Of a DNA stretch of 64,000 nucleotides, positions 17,557 through 27,358 are shown one piece after another. The DNA lies in NCBI RefSeq assembly GCF_005280295.1, contig NZ_CP040020.1, positions 434,001 to 498,000 of the forward strand, in the 5' to 3' direction. Made by a program: the position numbers and the translations under genes. The notes beneath the pieces were generated by a model, which ran no database searches, had not been told where the DNA came from, and saw only the letters and a list, made by a program, of their open reading frames with translations. The DNA is from Brevibacterium sp. CS2 (GTDB taxonomy: Bacteria > Actinomycetota > Actinomycetes > Actinomycetales > Brevibacteriaceae). Numbering within the stretch: the stretch's first letter is position 1; every line of letters begins with the position of its first letter.

Positions 17557-18846
17557 TCAGGCGTGCACGGGCCCGTCGGGGCCGTAGGCGGTCATCCCGC
17601 CGAGGTAGGGCTGGAGCGCCGCCGGGACGCGCACGGTGCCGTCGGCCTGCTGGTGGTTCTCGAGCAGCGGCACGAGCCAACGGGTGTTCGCCATGGTGCC
17701 GTTGAGGGTCGCCACCGGGCGGGTGGTGCCCTCCGGCCCGCGCTCGCGGATCTTGAGGCGGCGCGACTGGAAGGTCGTGCAGTTCGACGTCGAGGTGAGC
17801 TCCCGGTAGGTGCCCTGGGTGGGCACCCAGGCCTCGCAGTCGTACTTGCGAGCGGCGGAATCGCCGAGGTCGCCGGCGGCGATGTCGATGACCCGGTAGG
17901 GCAGTTCGCACTTGGCGAGCATGTCCTCCTGGAGCGCGAGCATCCGCTGGTGCTCGTCCTCGGCCTGCTCGACGGGGACGTAGGAGAACATCTCCACCTT
18001 CTGGAACTGGTGGACGCGGATGATGCCACGGGTGTCCTTGCCGTAGGAGCCGGCCTCGCGGCGGTAGCACGAGGACCAGCCGCCGAACCGGATCGGGCCG
18101 TCGGACAGGTCGATGATCTCGTCCTTGTAGTACCCGGCGAGCGCCACCTCGGATGTGCCCACGAGGAAAAGGTCGTCCGCTTCGAGGCGGTAGATCTCGT
18201 CTGCGTGCTCGCCGAGGAACCCAGTGCCCGCCATGATCTCCGGCTTGACGAGGGTGGGGGTGATGACGGGGATGAACCCGGCCTGCTGGGCGGCGTCGAT
18301 CGCCATGGTCAGCAGCGCGAGCTCGAGCCGCGCCCCGAATCCGGTGAGGTAGTGGAACCGCGCGCCGGAGACCTTGGCCCCGCGCTGCGTGTCGATCGCC
18401 TTGAGGCTCTCCCCGAGCGCCAGGTGGTCCTGCGGTTCGAAGCCCTCCGCGGCGAAGTCCCGCGGAGTGCCCTCGCGGCGCAGCTCCACGGAGTCCTCCT
18501 CGCCACCGGGCGGCACCCCGTCGATGATGAGGTTGGGCAGCTTGGCGACCAGGGAGTCGAAGGCGAATTCCGCCTCGTCGGATTCCGCCTGGAGCGCCTT
18601 GACGGAATCGGACAGGGTCTTGGCCTGCGCGACGAGCTTCGCCTTGGCCTCCTTGTCCTTCTCCTGGGCGACGGTCTTGCCGAACGCCTTCTGCTCGGCG
18701 CGGGACTCCTCGAACGCGGTGAGCGCCCGGCGCCGGGCGGAATCGGCGGCGAGGACCTCGTCGACGAGCGACTCCTCCGCGCCGCGAGCGCGCTGGGAGG
18801 CCTTGAATGCCTCGGGATGGTCTCTGAGCTGCTGGATGTCGATCAC
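17557..18846 (-). CDS. serS: Seryl-tRNA synthetase
   Basis: SerRS charges tRNA-Ser. The 429-residue protein starts [18 protein letters not shown], has the N-terminal antiparallel coiled-coil arm that grips the tRNA long arm (about residues 30-100), and carries class II motif 2 ([20 protein letters not shown]) and motif 3 ([16 protein letters not shown]). Length and order are standard. It is transcribed with the HAD gene 20 bp downstream and lies divergent to the lipid kinase gene. Confidence 0.97.
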   Translation of the reverse strand: MIDIQQLRDHPEAFKASQRARGAEESLVDEVLAADSARRRALTAFEESRAEQKAFGKTVAQEKDKEAKAKLVAQAKTLSDSVKALQAESDEAEFAFDSLVAKLPNLIIDGVPPGGEEDSVELRREGTPRDFAAEGFEPQDHLALGESLKAIDTQRGAKVSGARFHYLTGFGARLELALLTMAIDAAQQAGFIPVITPTLVKPEIMAGTGFLGEHADEIYRLEADDLFLVGTSEVALAGYYKDEIIDLSDGPIRFGGWSSCYRREAGSYGKDTRGIIRVHQFQKVEMFSYVPVEQAEDEHQRMLALQEDMLAKCELPYRVIDIAAGDLGDSAARKYDCEAWVPTQGTYRELTSTSNCTTFQSRRLKIRERGPEGTTRPVATLNGTMANTRWLVPLLENHQQADGTVRVPAALQPYLGGMTAYGPDGPVHA

Positions 18847-19022
18847 GATTCCAGCCTACATTCCGGCGCGGACACGGGGTGACCCGCTCGAAACGCGCCG
18901 GTGGTCGGGCCATGAAGTCAGCGGGCGGCGGAGCGGGCCGCCCGCCTGACCGTGACATCACGGCCCCCTGCATCCGGACCGACCTGCATCCGGCACGCAG
19001 GCCCAGCGGCTAGATTGGCCAT

Positions 19023-20195
19023 ATGGACACCGGAACCGATCTGCTCATCGGCATCATCATCGCCGTCGTCATGCTGCTCGTCGGTCTGGGGGTCGGCCTC
19101 GCGGTCGGCCGCCGCTCCTCGGCCTCCCGCGGCGGGGACAGCAAGGGGCGCGACCGCAGGGTCGACCTCGCCGGCGGTGCCCAGGACCTCACGCCGATGA
19201 CGAGCGCGGACGAGGATTCCGGTCAGGAGACCGTCGTCCCGCCCAAGCCGCGCGTCGCGATCATCGTCAATCCCTCGAAGCCCGATGCCGCCGGCCTCGA
19301 GGCAACCGCCGGGGCCGTGTGCCGGCAGGAGGGCTGGGACGCCCCGATCATGCTCGAGACCGAGGTCGAGGACCCCGGCTGCACGATGGCCCGACAGGCG
19401 CTCGAGCAGCAAGTCGACCTCGTCGTCGCCGCCCGCGGCGACGGCACCGTGCGCGCCGTGGCCGAAGTGCTCGCCGGGACCGGCGTCCCCATGGGCGTCG
19501 TGCCGATGGGCACCGGCAACCTGCTGGCCCGGAACCTCGACATCGTGCTCGGCCGACCCGAGTGGGCGCTGCGGATCGCGCTGTGGGGCGAGGACACCGC
19601 CGTCGACGTCGCGCACGCGCAGATCGAGCCCGGCGGCAAGGACCACGCGTTCATGGTCATGGCCGGCCTGGGCTTCGACGCCGCAGTCATGGCCGACACC
19701 GATTCCGACCTCAAGTCCAAGGTCGGCTGGCTCGCCTATCTCGAGGCCGGCAGCCGCAAGCTCGTCGGCACGCGCACCAAGGTGCGTGTGACCGTGGACG
19801 GCGGGGAGCCCTTCACCGAGAAGATCCGCTCGGTCGTCGCCGGCAACTGCGGCAAGCTCCAGGGCGGCATCACCCTGCTGCCCGAGGCCGAGCTCGACGA
19901 CGGCATCCTCGACGTCATCGTCATCGCCCCGAAGAACGCCGTCCAATGGATCGGCGTCGCGGCGTCGGTGCTCGGCCGGAACAAGCGCAAGGGCCTCCAC
20001 ACGGAGATCCACCGGTGCAGGGAGATCATCATCGAGTCCGAGGAGGAGATCGAGGTGCAGCTCGACGGGGACGCCGTCGGCTCGTCGACCTACCTCGCGA
20101 TGCAGGTCGAGGAGCATGCGCTCACCATGCGCACCGCGACCCGTCAGCAGAAGCGGGCGATCCGCGCCGAGGGCTGGCCGATCCCCGTCGGATGA
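19023..20195 (+). CDS. Diacylglycerol kinase family lipid kinase, membrane-anchored
   Basis: A single N-terminal transmembrane helix (LLIGIIIAVVMLLVGLGVGLA, about residues 7-27) is followed by a charged linker and a DagK catalytic domain from PRVAIIVNPSKPD onward. Seen motifs are VVAARGDGTVRAVAEV and VVPMGTGNLLARNLDI. The usual GGDGT loop has Arg in place of the first Gly, an uncommon change. The C-terminal part with LDDGILDVIVIAPK and VQLDGDAVG is also typical. Members phosphorylate diacylglycerol or related lipids; the substrate here cannot be told. Length 390 residues; no clear ribosome binding site is seen before ATG 19023. Confidence 0.88.
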   Translation: MDTGTDLLIGIIIAVVMLLVGLGVGLAVGRRSSASRGGDSKGRDRRVDLAGGAQDLTPMTSADEDSGQETVVPPKPRVAIIVNPSKPDAAGLEATAGAVCRQEGWDAPIMLETEVEDPGCTMARQALEQQVDLVVAARGDGTVRAVAEVLAGTGVPMGVVPMGTGNLLARNLDIVLGRPEWALRIALWGEDTAVDVAHAQIEPGGKDHAFMVMAGLGFDAAVMADTDSDLKSKVGWLAYLEAGSRKLVGTRTKVRVTVDGGEPFTEKIRSVVAGNCGKLQGGITLLPEAELDDGILDVIVIAPKNAVQWIGVAASVLGRNKRKGLHTEIHRCREIIIESEEEIEVQLDGDAVGSSTYLAMQVEEHALTMRTATRQQKRAIRAEGWPIPVG

Positions 20196-20444
20196 TCCGG
20201 CCCCGGCGGGTGCCGGTCGGGCGAGCGCGTGGGCGGTCCGAGCAGGACTCGGCCTGAGCGGGCAGGCGGGACGAGCAGGACGATGATCCGTACTCTGCTG
20301 GCTGAGCACCAAGCGCGACTCACCTGTTCTTCATGTTCTATTCAGGACATATTCACGCTCATTCCGCGCGATCGGATTGAATGAGGCCAAGGATCACTGC
20401 TGCTCCCGAACCGCGGGCGCGCCTTCCCTGTGAATGAGATTGTC

Positions 20445-22165
20445 ATGAAGAAGTCGATCGTCCTCGCTCCCGCCGTCGCCATCGCGCTCACCGGCCTGGG
20501 CACTCCCGTCGCTTTCGCGCAAGATGCCGAGCCCACCGAAACCCCCAGCGAGGCGACTCCGGAGGCGGCTGCCGAGGCCGAGGAGCCCGCCCCCGCCGAG
20601 GAGCCGAAGGCCGAGGAGACCACGGACGAGGCCGAGGAGCCGGCTCCGAAGAAGGAAGCCGAGCCGAAGCCCGCCGAGGAGCCGGTCCCCGAGAAGGCCG
20701 AGAAGGACTCGGAATCAGCACCGGACGGTTCTTCGGAGTCGGACGATTCCGAGGACCAGGATGCGAACGATGCCGAAGCCTCGACGGGTTCGATCACTAC
20801 CGAGAAGACCACAGTCAACGCCGATGAGGTCGAAGCCGGTTTCGTCATCACCGTGAAGAATGATTCGACGACGGCGGGCATGTCAGTCACCGCCACCGCG
20901 GAGCCAGGCGGATCGAAAGAGCTCACCGTCGCACCCGGGGCAGAAGCACGAATCAACGTCACCGAGCTCTCAGCCGACATCGCCGCTCTGCGGACAGATG
21001 GTGGCACGATCACCGTCACGGGGACTATCCCCGATGACGGGGACGGTCAAGTCGAACCACTCAACATCACGGTCAATGCCGACGACGGCAACGAAACTCC
21101 TCCCCCGGGTGACGGCGACGAAGGCAACGAGACCCCTCCCCCCGGCGACGGTGACGACGAGACTCCCCTCCGGGTGACGACGAGGACGGCGAAACCCCTC
21201 CCCCGGGCGACGGGGACGAGGACGACGACACCCCGAGCCCCGAGACGCCTCCGAGCGAGGACGACGATGCGGACGACGCAGCGGCCCTCAGCCTCTCGAT
21301 CTCGCCCGAGCAGATCAGCGCGGCGGACTTCGTCGACGAGGGCAAGGGCGTGACGATCGTCGCGACCGGCTGCGAGCCGGGCACCGAGGCCACGATCCGC
21401 GTGAGTCTCGACGGGTCCGGCGACATCGACGGGCTCGACGATGTCGAGGCTGTCGCCGAGGACGGCACCGTGTCGTTCCGCGTCTGGGGCGACTCCGCCG
21501 GCAACTCCGCGGCCTACGAGGGCACGTACAACGTCATCGTCGACTGCGAGGGCGAGGACGCGCTGACCGGCAGCTTCCGCGTCGGCGATCCGACCCCGAC
21601 CCCGGGCGACGACGATGACGACGACGGCGCCCGCCCCGGTGACGATGACGACGACGCGCGCCCGGGCGACGACGACCAGGACGAGGCGGTCGCGCGGTCG
21701 CTCGCGATCGACCCGGAGCGGATCTCCGCGGCGGACTTCGTCAAGGAGCAGGCCGTGTCGATCACTGCGACCGGCTGCACCCCGGGCACTGCGGCGACGC
21801 TCACCGTGACCCCGTCCGGCTCTTCGGGGGTCACCGGCCACACGGACACGCAGACCGTCGGCGAGGACGGCACGGTCACCTTCGGCGTCCGCGGCATCAA
21901 TGCCGACGCGCCGCACGTCTACGCCGGCACCTACGAGGTGCGTGTGGCCTGCGAAGGCGGCGAGGACCTCACCGGCGAGTTCGTCGTCGGCGATCCCGGC
22001 CACGGCGGATCCGACGAAACCGGCCACGACGACGGACGCACCCTGCCGCGCACGGGCACCGAGCTCAGCGGCCTCGCCGCAGGTGCCGCACTGCTCGTCA
22101 TCGGCGGCGCGTCGCTGCTCATCACCCGCCGTCGCGGCACCGGCAGCACTCCCGGCGACATCTGA
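20445..22165 (+). pseudogene. LPXTG cell-wall-anchored surface protein, frame broken at poly-C tract
   Basis: The first part encodes a signal peptide (MKKSIVLAPAVAIALTG...VAFA) and a long Glu/Pro/Asp-rich stalk, with a beta-type segment and PPPGDGDE repeats. At about 21164-21172 the repeat reads GAGACTCCCCTCCGGG, one C short of the in-frame form; after it the coherent reading moves from frame 20445 to frame 21350. In that frame two related modules follow, each beginning with a block like SISPEQISAADFV or AIDPERISAADFV and continuing ATGCEPGTEATI. The end is LPRTG, a hydrophobic helix and RRRG, a classical sortase signal. Joined, it would be about 573 residues. The GTG at 20430 is an alternative start. 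The break may be a phase-variation switch, a mutation or a read error. Confidence 0.8.
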
Positions 22166-22178
22166 CCCCGGTCCGCAG

Positions 22179-22214
22179 CTGCGGCCCCCGTCCTCTTTCG
22201 GACGGGGGCCGCAG
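22179..22214. terminator. Strong hairpin terminator
   Basis: The arms CTGCGGCCCCCGTCC (22179-22193) and 22200-22214 are perfectly complementary, with a 6-nt loop. It stands 13 bp after the stop codon of the first LPXTG gene. A T-run is absent, as is common in high-GC Actinobacteria. Confidence 0.85.
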
Positions 22215-22333
22215 TCGTCTTCGCAGACGTTTGATTCGTTCAGTTCGCGACCACAATGAACACAAGTTTTCACGCCGGATGCGCGCGGCTACGTTGAGAC
22301 CAATCATTCTTTTCATCCACGAAAGGCACCACC

Positions 22334-23376
22334 GTGAAGAAGTCGATCGTCCTCGCCCCCGCCGTCGCCATCGCGATCAGCGGCTTCGCCGTCACCGCCG
22401 TGTCCGCCACCACGCCGTCCCCGTCTCCGACCCCCACCGAGACGGAGACCGTGACCCCGGAGCCGGCAGCCGCCCCGGTCATCACCGTAGATCCCGAGGT
22501 CGTCGAGGCCGAGGCAGTTGTCGACGAGAACCAGGGTGTCACCGTGGCCGTCTCCGGCCTCGAGCCGGGCAGCGACGTCTCCAACAGCCTGACCGACGAG
22601 GTCGTTCAGGCCGATGACGAGGGCAATGCCGTCTTCGCCGTCTATTACAGCGGCCCCGCCACGGACTTCGAGCCCGGTGAAGTCGTGCCCTTCGAGGTCT
22701 ACGTCACCGATGCCGACGGCGAGACCCAGACCCTCAACGGCTCCTTCACCATCGCCGGCGAGCCCGAGGACGACGAGACCGAGTCCCCGTCGCCGACCCC
22801 CCACCGAGACCGAGACCGCCTCGCCCACCCCCCACCCCGACCGAGGATGACGACGCGAGCGAGGACGACTGGACCTGGAACGGTGCCGAGCTCAAGGAAG
22901 GACTCAACCTCGAGTCCGATCGGGTCACCCCGGAGAAGTTCGTCGACGAGGGCGTCGCCTTCGCCGTCCGCGGCTGCGAGCCCGGCCAGGACGTGACCTT
23001 CGAGGTCCGCGCCGGCCGTGACGACGTCCGCCCCTACACCGAGACCGTCGCCGCCGACGAGAACGGCATCGCCGTCCACGGCGTCAAGGGACTCGACGCC
23101 GACCAGGCCGAGGCCTACATCGGTGAGTACACCGTGACCGCCACCTGCGGTGAGAACTCCTGGACCGACGCGTTCACCGTGGGCTACGGCGACGACGACG
23201 CCAACCCGGGCGGCGACGACTCCACCGAGGACGACAACGCCGGTGGCACCGAGCTGCCGCGCACCGGTACCGAGCTCACCGGCCTCGCCGCCGGCGCCGG
23301 CCTCCTCGTCATCGGTGCCGCCACCATGCTGCTCACCCGCCGCCGCGGCGCCAAGACCGGCCCGGCCGACATCTGA
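22334..23376 (+). pseudogene. Second LPXTG surface protein, two poly-C frame breaks
   Basis: It shares the signal peptide start MKKSIVLAPAVAIA with the upstream gene, so the two are paralogues. After a domain of about 130 residues comes a Pro/Thr stalk (TESPSPTPTETET in the repaired reading). Two C6 tracts (22797-22802 and 22828-22833) each carry one C more than the in-frame pattern, shifting the coherent reading twice (frame of 22334, then 22614, then 22993). The last part has one module like those of the neighbour (RVTPEKFVDEGVAFAVRGCEPG) and the sorting signal LPRTG with a hydrophobic helix and RRRG. Repaired length is about 346 residues. GTG 22334 has AAAGG upstream. Confidence 0.8.
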
Positions 23377-23420
23377 GCCGGCCTGAGCTGAGCGCCGCCG
23401 CACCGGCACCGCGCGCACCC

Positions 23421-23456
23421 GGAAGGCCCGCGAACCCCACGGTTCGCGGGCCTTCC
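23421..23456. terminator. Perfect hairpin terminator
   Basis: GGAAGGCCCGCGAACC (23421-23436) pairs perfectly with 23441-23456 across a 4-nt loop, 45 bp after the second LPXTG gene. Confidence 0.88.
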
Positions 23457-23472
23457 GCATGCACCGACGGGA

Positions 23473-23536
23473 CTGTGGGGCTTTCGGTGGAGAGTGGTGG
23501 CGTCATCGGTCGCACTCTTCTCCGAAAGCCGCACAG
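23473..23536. repeat. Intergenic palindromic element, family 2, copy 1
   Basis: Left arm CTGTGGGGCTTTCGG (23473-23487) and right arm CCGAAAGCCGCACAG (23522-23536) are complementary at 14 of 15 positions, and the pairing continues with gaps inside. A related element lies at 29097-29162. Confidence 0.75.
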
Positions 23537-23740
23537 ACCACGCCACTCGCGCAGATCCCGCGCGCCAAACCCGGTGCGGATCGTGTCCCGCACCACAGCG
23601 CGCCCTGCCGGAATCGCGCCCGTGAGATAAGGGGAATCGCAGGTCAAGACCCCTACCCCGGGCGGCCGAACGGCTCCTAGCCTGGTCCCCGAGGCCCCCA
23701 CCGGGGCCTCACGACCCGGATACGGAATCAGGTGAACCCG

Positions 23741-25348
23741 ATGATCCTCCCGCAGAACAGCTCCCGGCTCCGCTCGAAGGCCGTCAAGCGCTCCCGGCTG
23801 CAGGACGAGGCCCGCGCCGAGCAGCAGGCCGTCGCCCGCCAGGAGACAGCGACCGCGGGCTCCCGCCAGCCCGACGGCTTCTTCGCCCACCTCAACCTCA
23901 AGCCGATCTGCTTCGGCGTCGCCTTCCTCGTGATGTTCGCCGTCATCCTCTTCGTCCCCACCGGCGAGGGGCTCTCCGTCGCCGCGCAGCGCGCGCTCGC
24001 GATCCTCGTGTTCGCCGTCATCATGTGGGTGACCGAGGCGGTGTCCTACTCGGTGAGCTCGGTCCTCATCATCGGGCTCATCGCGATCCTCCTCGGGTTC
24101 TCCCCCGGCCTCGAGGACCCCTCGACCACGATCGGCACCTCCGACGCCCTGCGGATGGGACTCGCCGGGTTCTCCTCCACCGCCGTCGCCCTCGTCGCCG
24201 CGGCCCTCGCTCTCGCCGCCGCCATGCAGGCCACCGGCCTCCACAAGCGGCTCGCCCTCCAGGTGCTCCGGTTCTCCGGGGAGAAGACCCGCAACGTCCT
24301 CATCGGCGGCATCGTCATCGCGATCATCCTCGCCTTCTTCGTCCCCTCGGCCACCGCCCGCGCCGGCGCCGTGGTGCCGATCCTCCTCGGCATGGTCGCC
24401 GCCTTCGGACTCGCGAACAACTCCCGCCTCGGCGCGCTCCTCGTCATCGCCGCGGCCCAGGCCGTCTCCATCTGGAACGTCGGCATCAAGACCGCGGCCG
24501 CCCAGAACCTCGTCGCCGCCGGCTTCATCGAGGATCAGCTCGGCATCACCATCTCCTGGGGCCAGTGGTTCCTCTACGCCGCCCCGTGGTCGATCCTCAT
24601 GTCGATCGCGCTCTACTTCATCATGCGCTGGGCGATCAAGCCCGAGATGGATTCGATCGCCGGCGGGCGCGAGGTCGTCAAGCAGAACCTCGCCGAGCTC
24701 GGGCCGATGACGGGCAAGGAGACCCGGCTCATCATCATCGCCTGCCTCCTCCTGCTCATGTGGGCCACCGAGGACGTCCTCCACCCGCTCGACTCCTCGA
24801 CCATCACGATCATCGCGATCGGCCTGCTGCTCGTCCCGAAGATCGGGGTGTTCTCCTGGAAGTCGCTCGAGAAGCTCGTCAACTGGGGCACCCTCATCGT
24901 GTTCGCCACCGGCATCTCGCTCGGCACCCTGCTGCTCGACACCGGCGCCGCCGCGTGGCTGTCGCAGAACACCTTCGGAGCCCTCGGCATCAGCCAGATG
25001 CCGCTGCTCGCGACGATCGCGCTCGTCTCGATCTTCACGATCCTCATCCACCTCGGCTTCGCCTCGGCGACCTCGCTCGCCTCGGCCCTGATCCCGGTCT
25101 ACATCGCGCTGGCCGCGACTCTGCCCGGTGCCTCCGACGGCGGATTCGGATTCGTCATCATCCAGCAGTTCGTCATCAGCTTCGGCTTCCTCCTGCCGAT
25201 CTCCGCGCCGCAGAATATGCTCGCCTACGGCACCGGAGCATTCACCGCCAAGCAGTTCCTCAAGACCGGCATCCCGCTCACCATCGTCGGCTACCTGCTC
25301 GTGCTGCTGCTGTCGGCGACCTACTGGAGCTGGATCGGCCTGGTCTGA
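23741..25348 (+). CDS. DASS-family (SLC13-type) anion:sodium symporter
   Basis: The 535-residue protein has about a dozen hydrophobic helices and DASS hallmarks: the LSVAAQRALAILVFAVIMWVTEA region, PSATARAGAVVPILLG in the first hairpin repeat, and QNMLAYGTGAFTAKQF in the second. Members carry dicarboxylates, tricarboxylates or sulfate with sodium; the substrate here is open. The first 45 or so residues are a charged cytoplasmic extension. ATG 23741 has AGGTGA 5 nt upstream; GTG 23732 is a possible alternative. It appears monocistronic, with terminator and palindrome upstream. Confidence 0.9.
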   Translation: MILPQNSSRLRSKAVKRSRLQDEARAEQQAVARQETATAGSRQPDGFFAHLNLKPICFGVAFLVMFAVILFVPTGEGLSVAAQRALAILVFAVIMWVTEAVSYSVSSVLIIGLIAILLGFSPGLEDPSTTIGTSDALRMGLAGFSSTAVALVAAALALAAAMQATGLHKRLALQVLRFSGEKTRNVLIGGIVIAIILAFFVPSATARAGAVVPILLGMVAAFGLANNSRLGALLVIAAAQAVSIWNVGIKTAAAQNLVAAGFIEDQLGITISWGQWFLYAAPWSILMSIALYFIMRWAIKPEMDSIAGGREVVKQNLAELGPMTGKETRLIIIACLLLLMWATEDVLHPLDSSTITIIAIGLLLVPKIGVFSWKSLEKLVNWGTLIVFATGISLGTLLLDTGAAAWLSQNTFGALGISQMPLLATIALVSIFTILIHLGFASATSLASALIPVYIALAATLPGASDGGFGFVIIQQFVISFGFLLPISAPQNMLAYGTGAFTAKQFLKTGIPLTIVGYLLVLLLSATYWSWIGLV

Positions 25349-25736
25349 GGGAGGCTCCGGCGCAGTCCGGCACCCGCCGCATGCCGCCGGCGCCGGCGGA
25401 GTCCGCTCGGCACCCGCAGCACCCCTCCGGCACCACCGGCACCCGCCAGGCACCCGCCCGGCGGGGAACCGCACCCGCGGCCGGGAGGCCGAGTCCACCG
25501 GCACGCACCGGCCTTCGTGTGCCCCGCGAAGCCGGGGCACACCGCGACCTCCCGGCCCGGGACGCACCGCGTCCCGGGCCGGTTCGCACCCCTCGCCATC
25601 GGGCCGCACCGCCTTCTGCCAGGAACTTCACACACCGGGAGCCTTGCCGAAATCCCCCAGAAGTGATTGGGTGAAAACGCAAGGGCCCTTGAAAGCGGGG
25701 CCCATTTCCACCGATTCCTCAAGGAAGGTCTGATCG
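25349..25736. other. 388-bp intergenic region without a gene
   Basis: The first 250 bp are GC-rich with irregular GGCACCCGC-like repeats. Near the end is the perfect palindrome CAAGGGCCCTTG (about 25680-25691). The ribosome binding site AAGGAAGG lies just before the start at 25737. I see no open frame with coding character; it probably holds the promoter of the three-gene cluster downstream. Confidence 0.6.
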
Positions 25737-26690
25737 ATGACCGACAACTACAACTCCGCGGATTCGGGCAGCGCACTCGGCTCCGACACCCCGTACCCGG
25801 GAACCGATGTGCCGCAGCAGCCGGTGCACTCCGCATCGCAGGGTGCCGCGCTCAGCAGCGACCAGCCCGCATCCTACGGACGCCACGGCGTCAGCACCGA
25901 CAGCACCGGCACCGCCGATGTCGCCAAGGACGAAGGCCGCCGCCTCCAGGGCGAGGCCGGCGCCGCCGCGCAGAACGTGGCCTCGACCGCGCAGTACGAG
26001 GCCGGACAGGTCGCCGAGGAGGCCAAGCAGCAGGCCTCGAACCTCTGGCACCAGCTCCAGCGCGACGCCGGCGACCAGGCCTCGCACCAGCAGGGTCGTG
26101 CCGCCAAGTCCGTCCGCGCGGTGTCCGACGACCTCGCCGGGCTGCGCCGCGGCGAGGAGCCCAAGGACGCCGTCACGCGCGACCTGCTGAGCATGGCCGA
26201 CGAGCGCGTCTCCGCGATCGCCGACCGGCTGGAGAACTCGAACCCGCAGGATCTCGTGCAGGACGTGCGCCGCTTCGCCTCCACCCGTCCCTTCACCTTC
26301 CTCGCGATCGCCGCCGGCGTGGGCCTCATCGCCGGTCGCGTGACCCGCGGTCTCGCCGACGCCAACAACGACTCGAACGGCGGAGGCACCTCGGGAACGG
26401 GCATCGACGAGTACGGCTACCCCGTCCAGGGCGGGTACCCGACCACCGGCTACCCGGCCCAGGGCTACGGCCAGCAGGGCTACGGCGCACAGGGATACGC
26501 GCAGCAGGGCTACCCGACCGGAGGCCAGTACTCCGCCGGGCAGTACAGCGATGCGAGCGGTCAGTACGGCCAGCAGGGCTACGCCGCCGGGCAGCAGTCC
26601 GCAGGCCAGTACGGCGCGGGCCAGGGCTATGAGGCCGGCCAGTACGACGACGGCCAGCAGGGCTACGGCACCGGGGAGACCAACCGATGA
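25737..26690 (+). CDS. Membrane-anchored helical protein with Gly/Tyr/Gln-rich tail (YqjD-like)
   Basis: Residues about 60-200 are Ala/Gln/Glu-rich and helical, similar to LEA-like or DUF883-type proteins (AQYEAGQVAEEAKQQASNLW). They are followed by a segment RPFTFLAIAAGVGLIAGRVTRG that matches the C-terminal membrane anchor of YqjD-type proteins. The last 90 residues are a low-complexity GYxQQGY/AGQY tail, probably disordered. AAGGAAGG precedes ATG 25737. The stop overlaps the next ATG by four bases. The order of this gene, a holin-superfamily protein and a DUF3618 protein recalls the yqjD-yqjE arrangement of enterobacteria. A role in envelope or stress physiology is inferred. Confidence 0.75.
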   Translation: MTDNYNSADSGSALGSDTPYPGTDVPQQPVHSASQGAALSSDQPASYGRHGVSTDSTGTADVAKDEGRRLQGEAGAAAQNVASTAQYEAGQVAEEAKQQASNLWHQLQRDAGDQASHQQGRAAKSVRAVSDDLAGLRRGEEPKDAVTRDLLSMADERVSAIADRLENSNPQDLVQDVRRFASTRPFTFLAIAAGVGLIAGRVTRGLADANNDSNGGGTSGTGIDEYGYPVQGGYPTTGYPAQGYGQQGYGAQGYAQQGYPTGGQYSAGQYSDASGQYGQQGYAAGQQSAGQYGAGQGYEAGQYDDGQQGYGTGETNR

Positions 26691-27358
26691 GCTACGACCC
26701 CAACCAGGGCGCGCACCCGGGGCAGCACCCCGGCCAGCACCCGGGCGGCGGGTACCCGGGCCAGCAGGTCCCGCACGCGGGCCAGCCGGTCCACCCCGGC
26801 CAGCCGCATCCGGGCCAGCCCGGCGTGGTCCCGCCCGGGCCCAATCCGCAGACCGCCTACGTGGCGCAGGAGCCGCCCCGACCCGGTGAGGAGTACCCGG
26901 CGAACGCCGCCGGGCACGGCTGGGACCGCGGCTACGACCGCGAGGCCTACGCCGAGGCCCAGGCCGAGGTGCGCGCCGAGAGCCAGTCGATCGGCGAGAT
27001 GTTCTCCTCGCTGAGCCGGAACACCACCCAGCTCATCCAGCAGGAGATCGCCCTCGCCAAGGCCGAGGCGACCCAGTCGGCGAAGCGCGCGGGCGCAGGT
27101 GCCGGCATGCTCGCCGGGGCCGCGATCGCCGCGCTGTTCTTCCTGCTCTTCCTGTCCAATGCCCTGTGGATGGCGCTCGCCAACCTCATCGGACTGGGCT
27201 GGGGGGCGCTCGTCGTCGGAGTCATCTGGGCGATCGTCGCCACCGTGCTCGGCCTCGTCGGCAAGAGCAAGCTCCAGCAGGTCAAGGGCATCCCCGAGAC
27301 CGTGGACACTGCCAAGGACATCCCGCCCACCATGAATCCCGCAAAGGAAACGCCATGA
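26687..27358 (+). CDS. Holin-superfamily III / YqjE-like membrane protein
   Basis: The 223-residue protein has an N-terminal Pro/Gly/His/Gln-rich region (PGQHPGQHPGG-type repeats), an amphipathic block SIGEMFSSLSRNTTQLIQQEIALAKAE, and two adjacent transmembrane helices (AGMLAGAAIAALFFLLFLSNALW and GLGWGALVVGVIWAIVATVLG), written here as overlapping pieces of one membrane region. This is the layout of actinobacterial phage-holin-family (PF07332) proteins, which are not phage genes in most genomes. It is coupled to genes on both sides by ATGA overlaps. Confidence 0.82.
   Translation: MSYDPNQGAHPGQHPGQHPGGGYPGQQVPHAGQPVHPGQPHPGQPGVVPPGPNPQTAYVAQEPPRPGEEYPANAAGHGWDRGYDREAYAEAQAEVRAESQSIGEMFSSLSRNTTQLIQQEIALAKAEATQSAKRAGAGAGMLAGAAIAALFFLLFLSNALWMALANLIGLGWGALVVGVIWAIVATVLGLVGKSKLQQVKGIPETVDTAKDIPPTMNPAKETP

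Noticed and set aside
18918-20312. 464-codon minus-strand frame over the lipid kinase gene
   Set aside because: Antisense shadow; the plus strand has DagK motifs and a membrane anchor.
26687-27358. Prophage interpretation of the holin-superfamily gene
   Set aside because: No lysin, integrase or structural phage gene is nearby; the neighbours fit the chromosomal YqjD/DUF3618 context.
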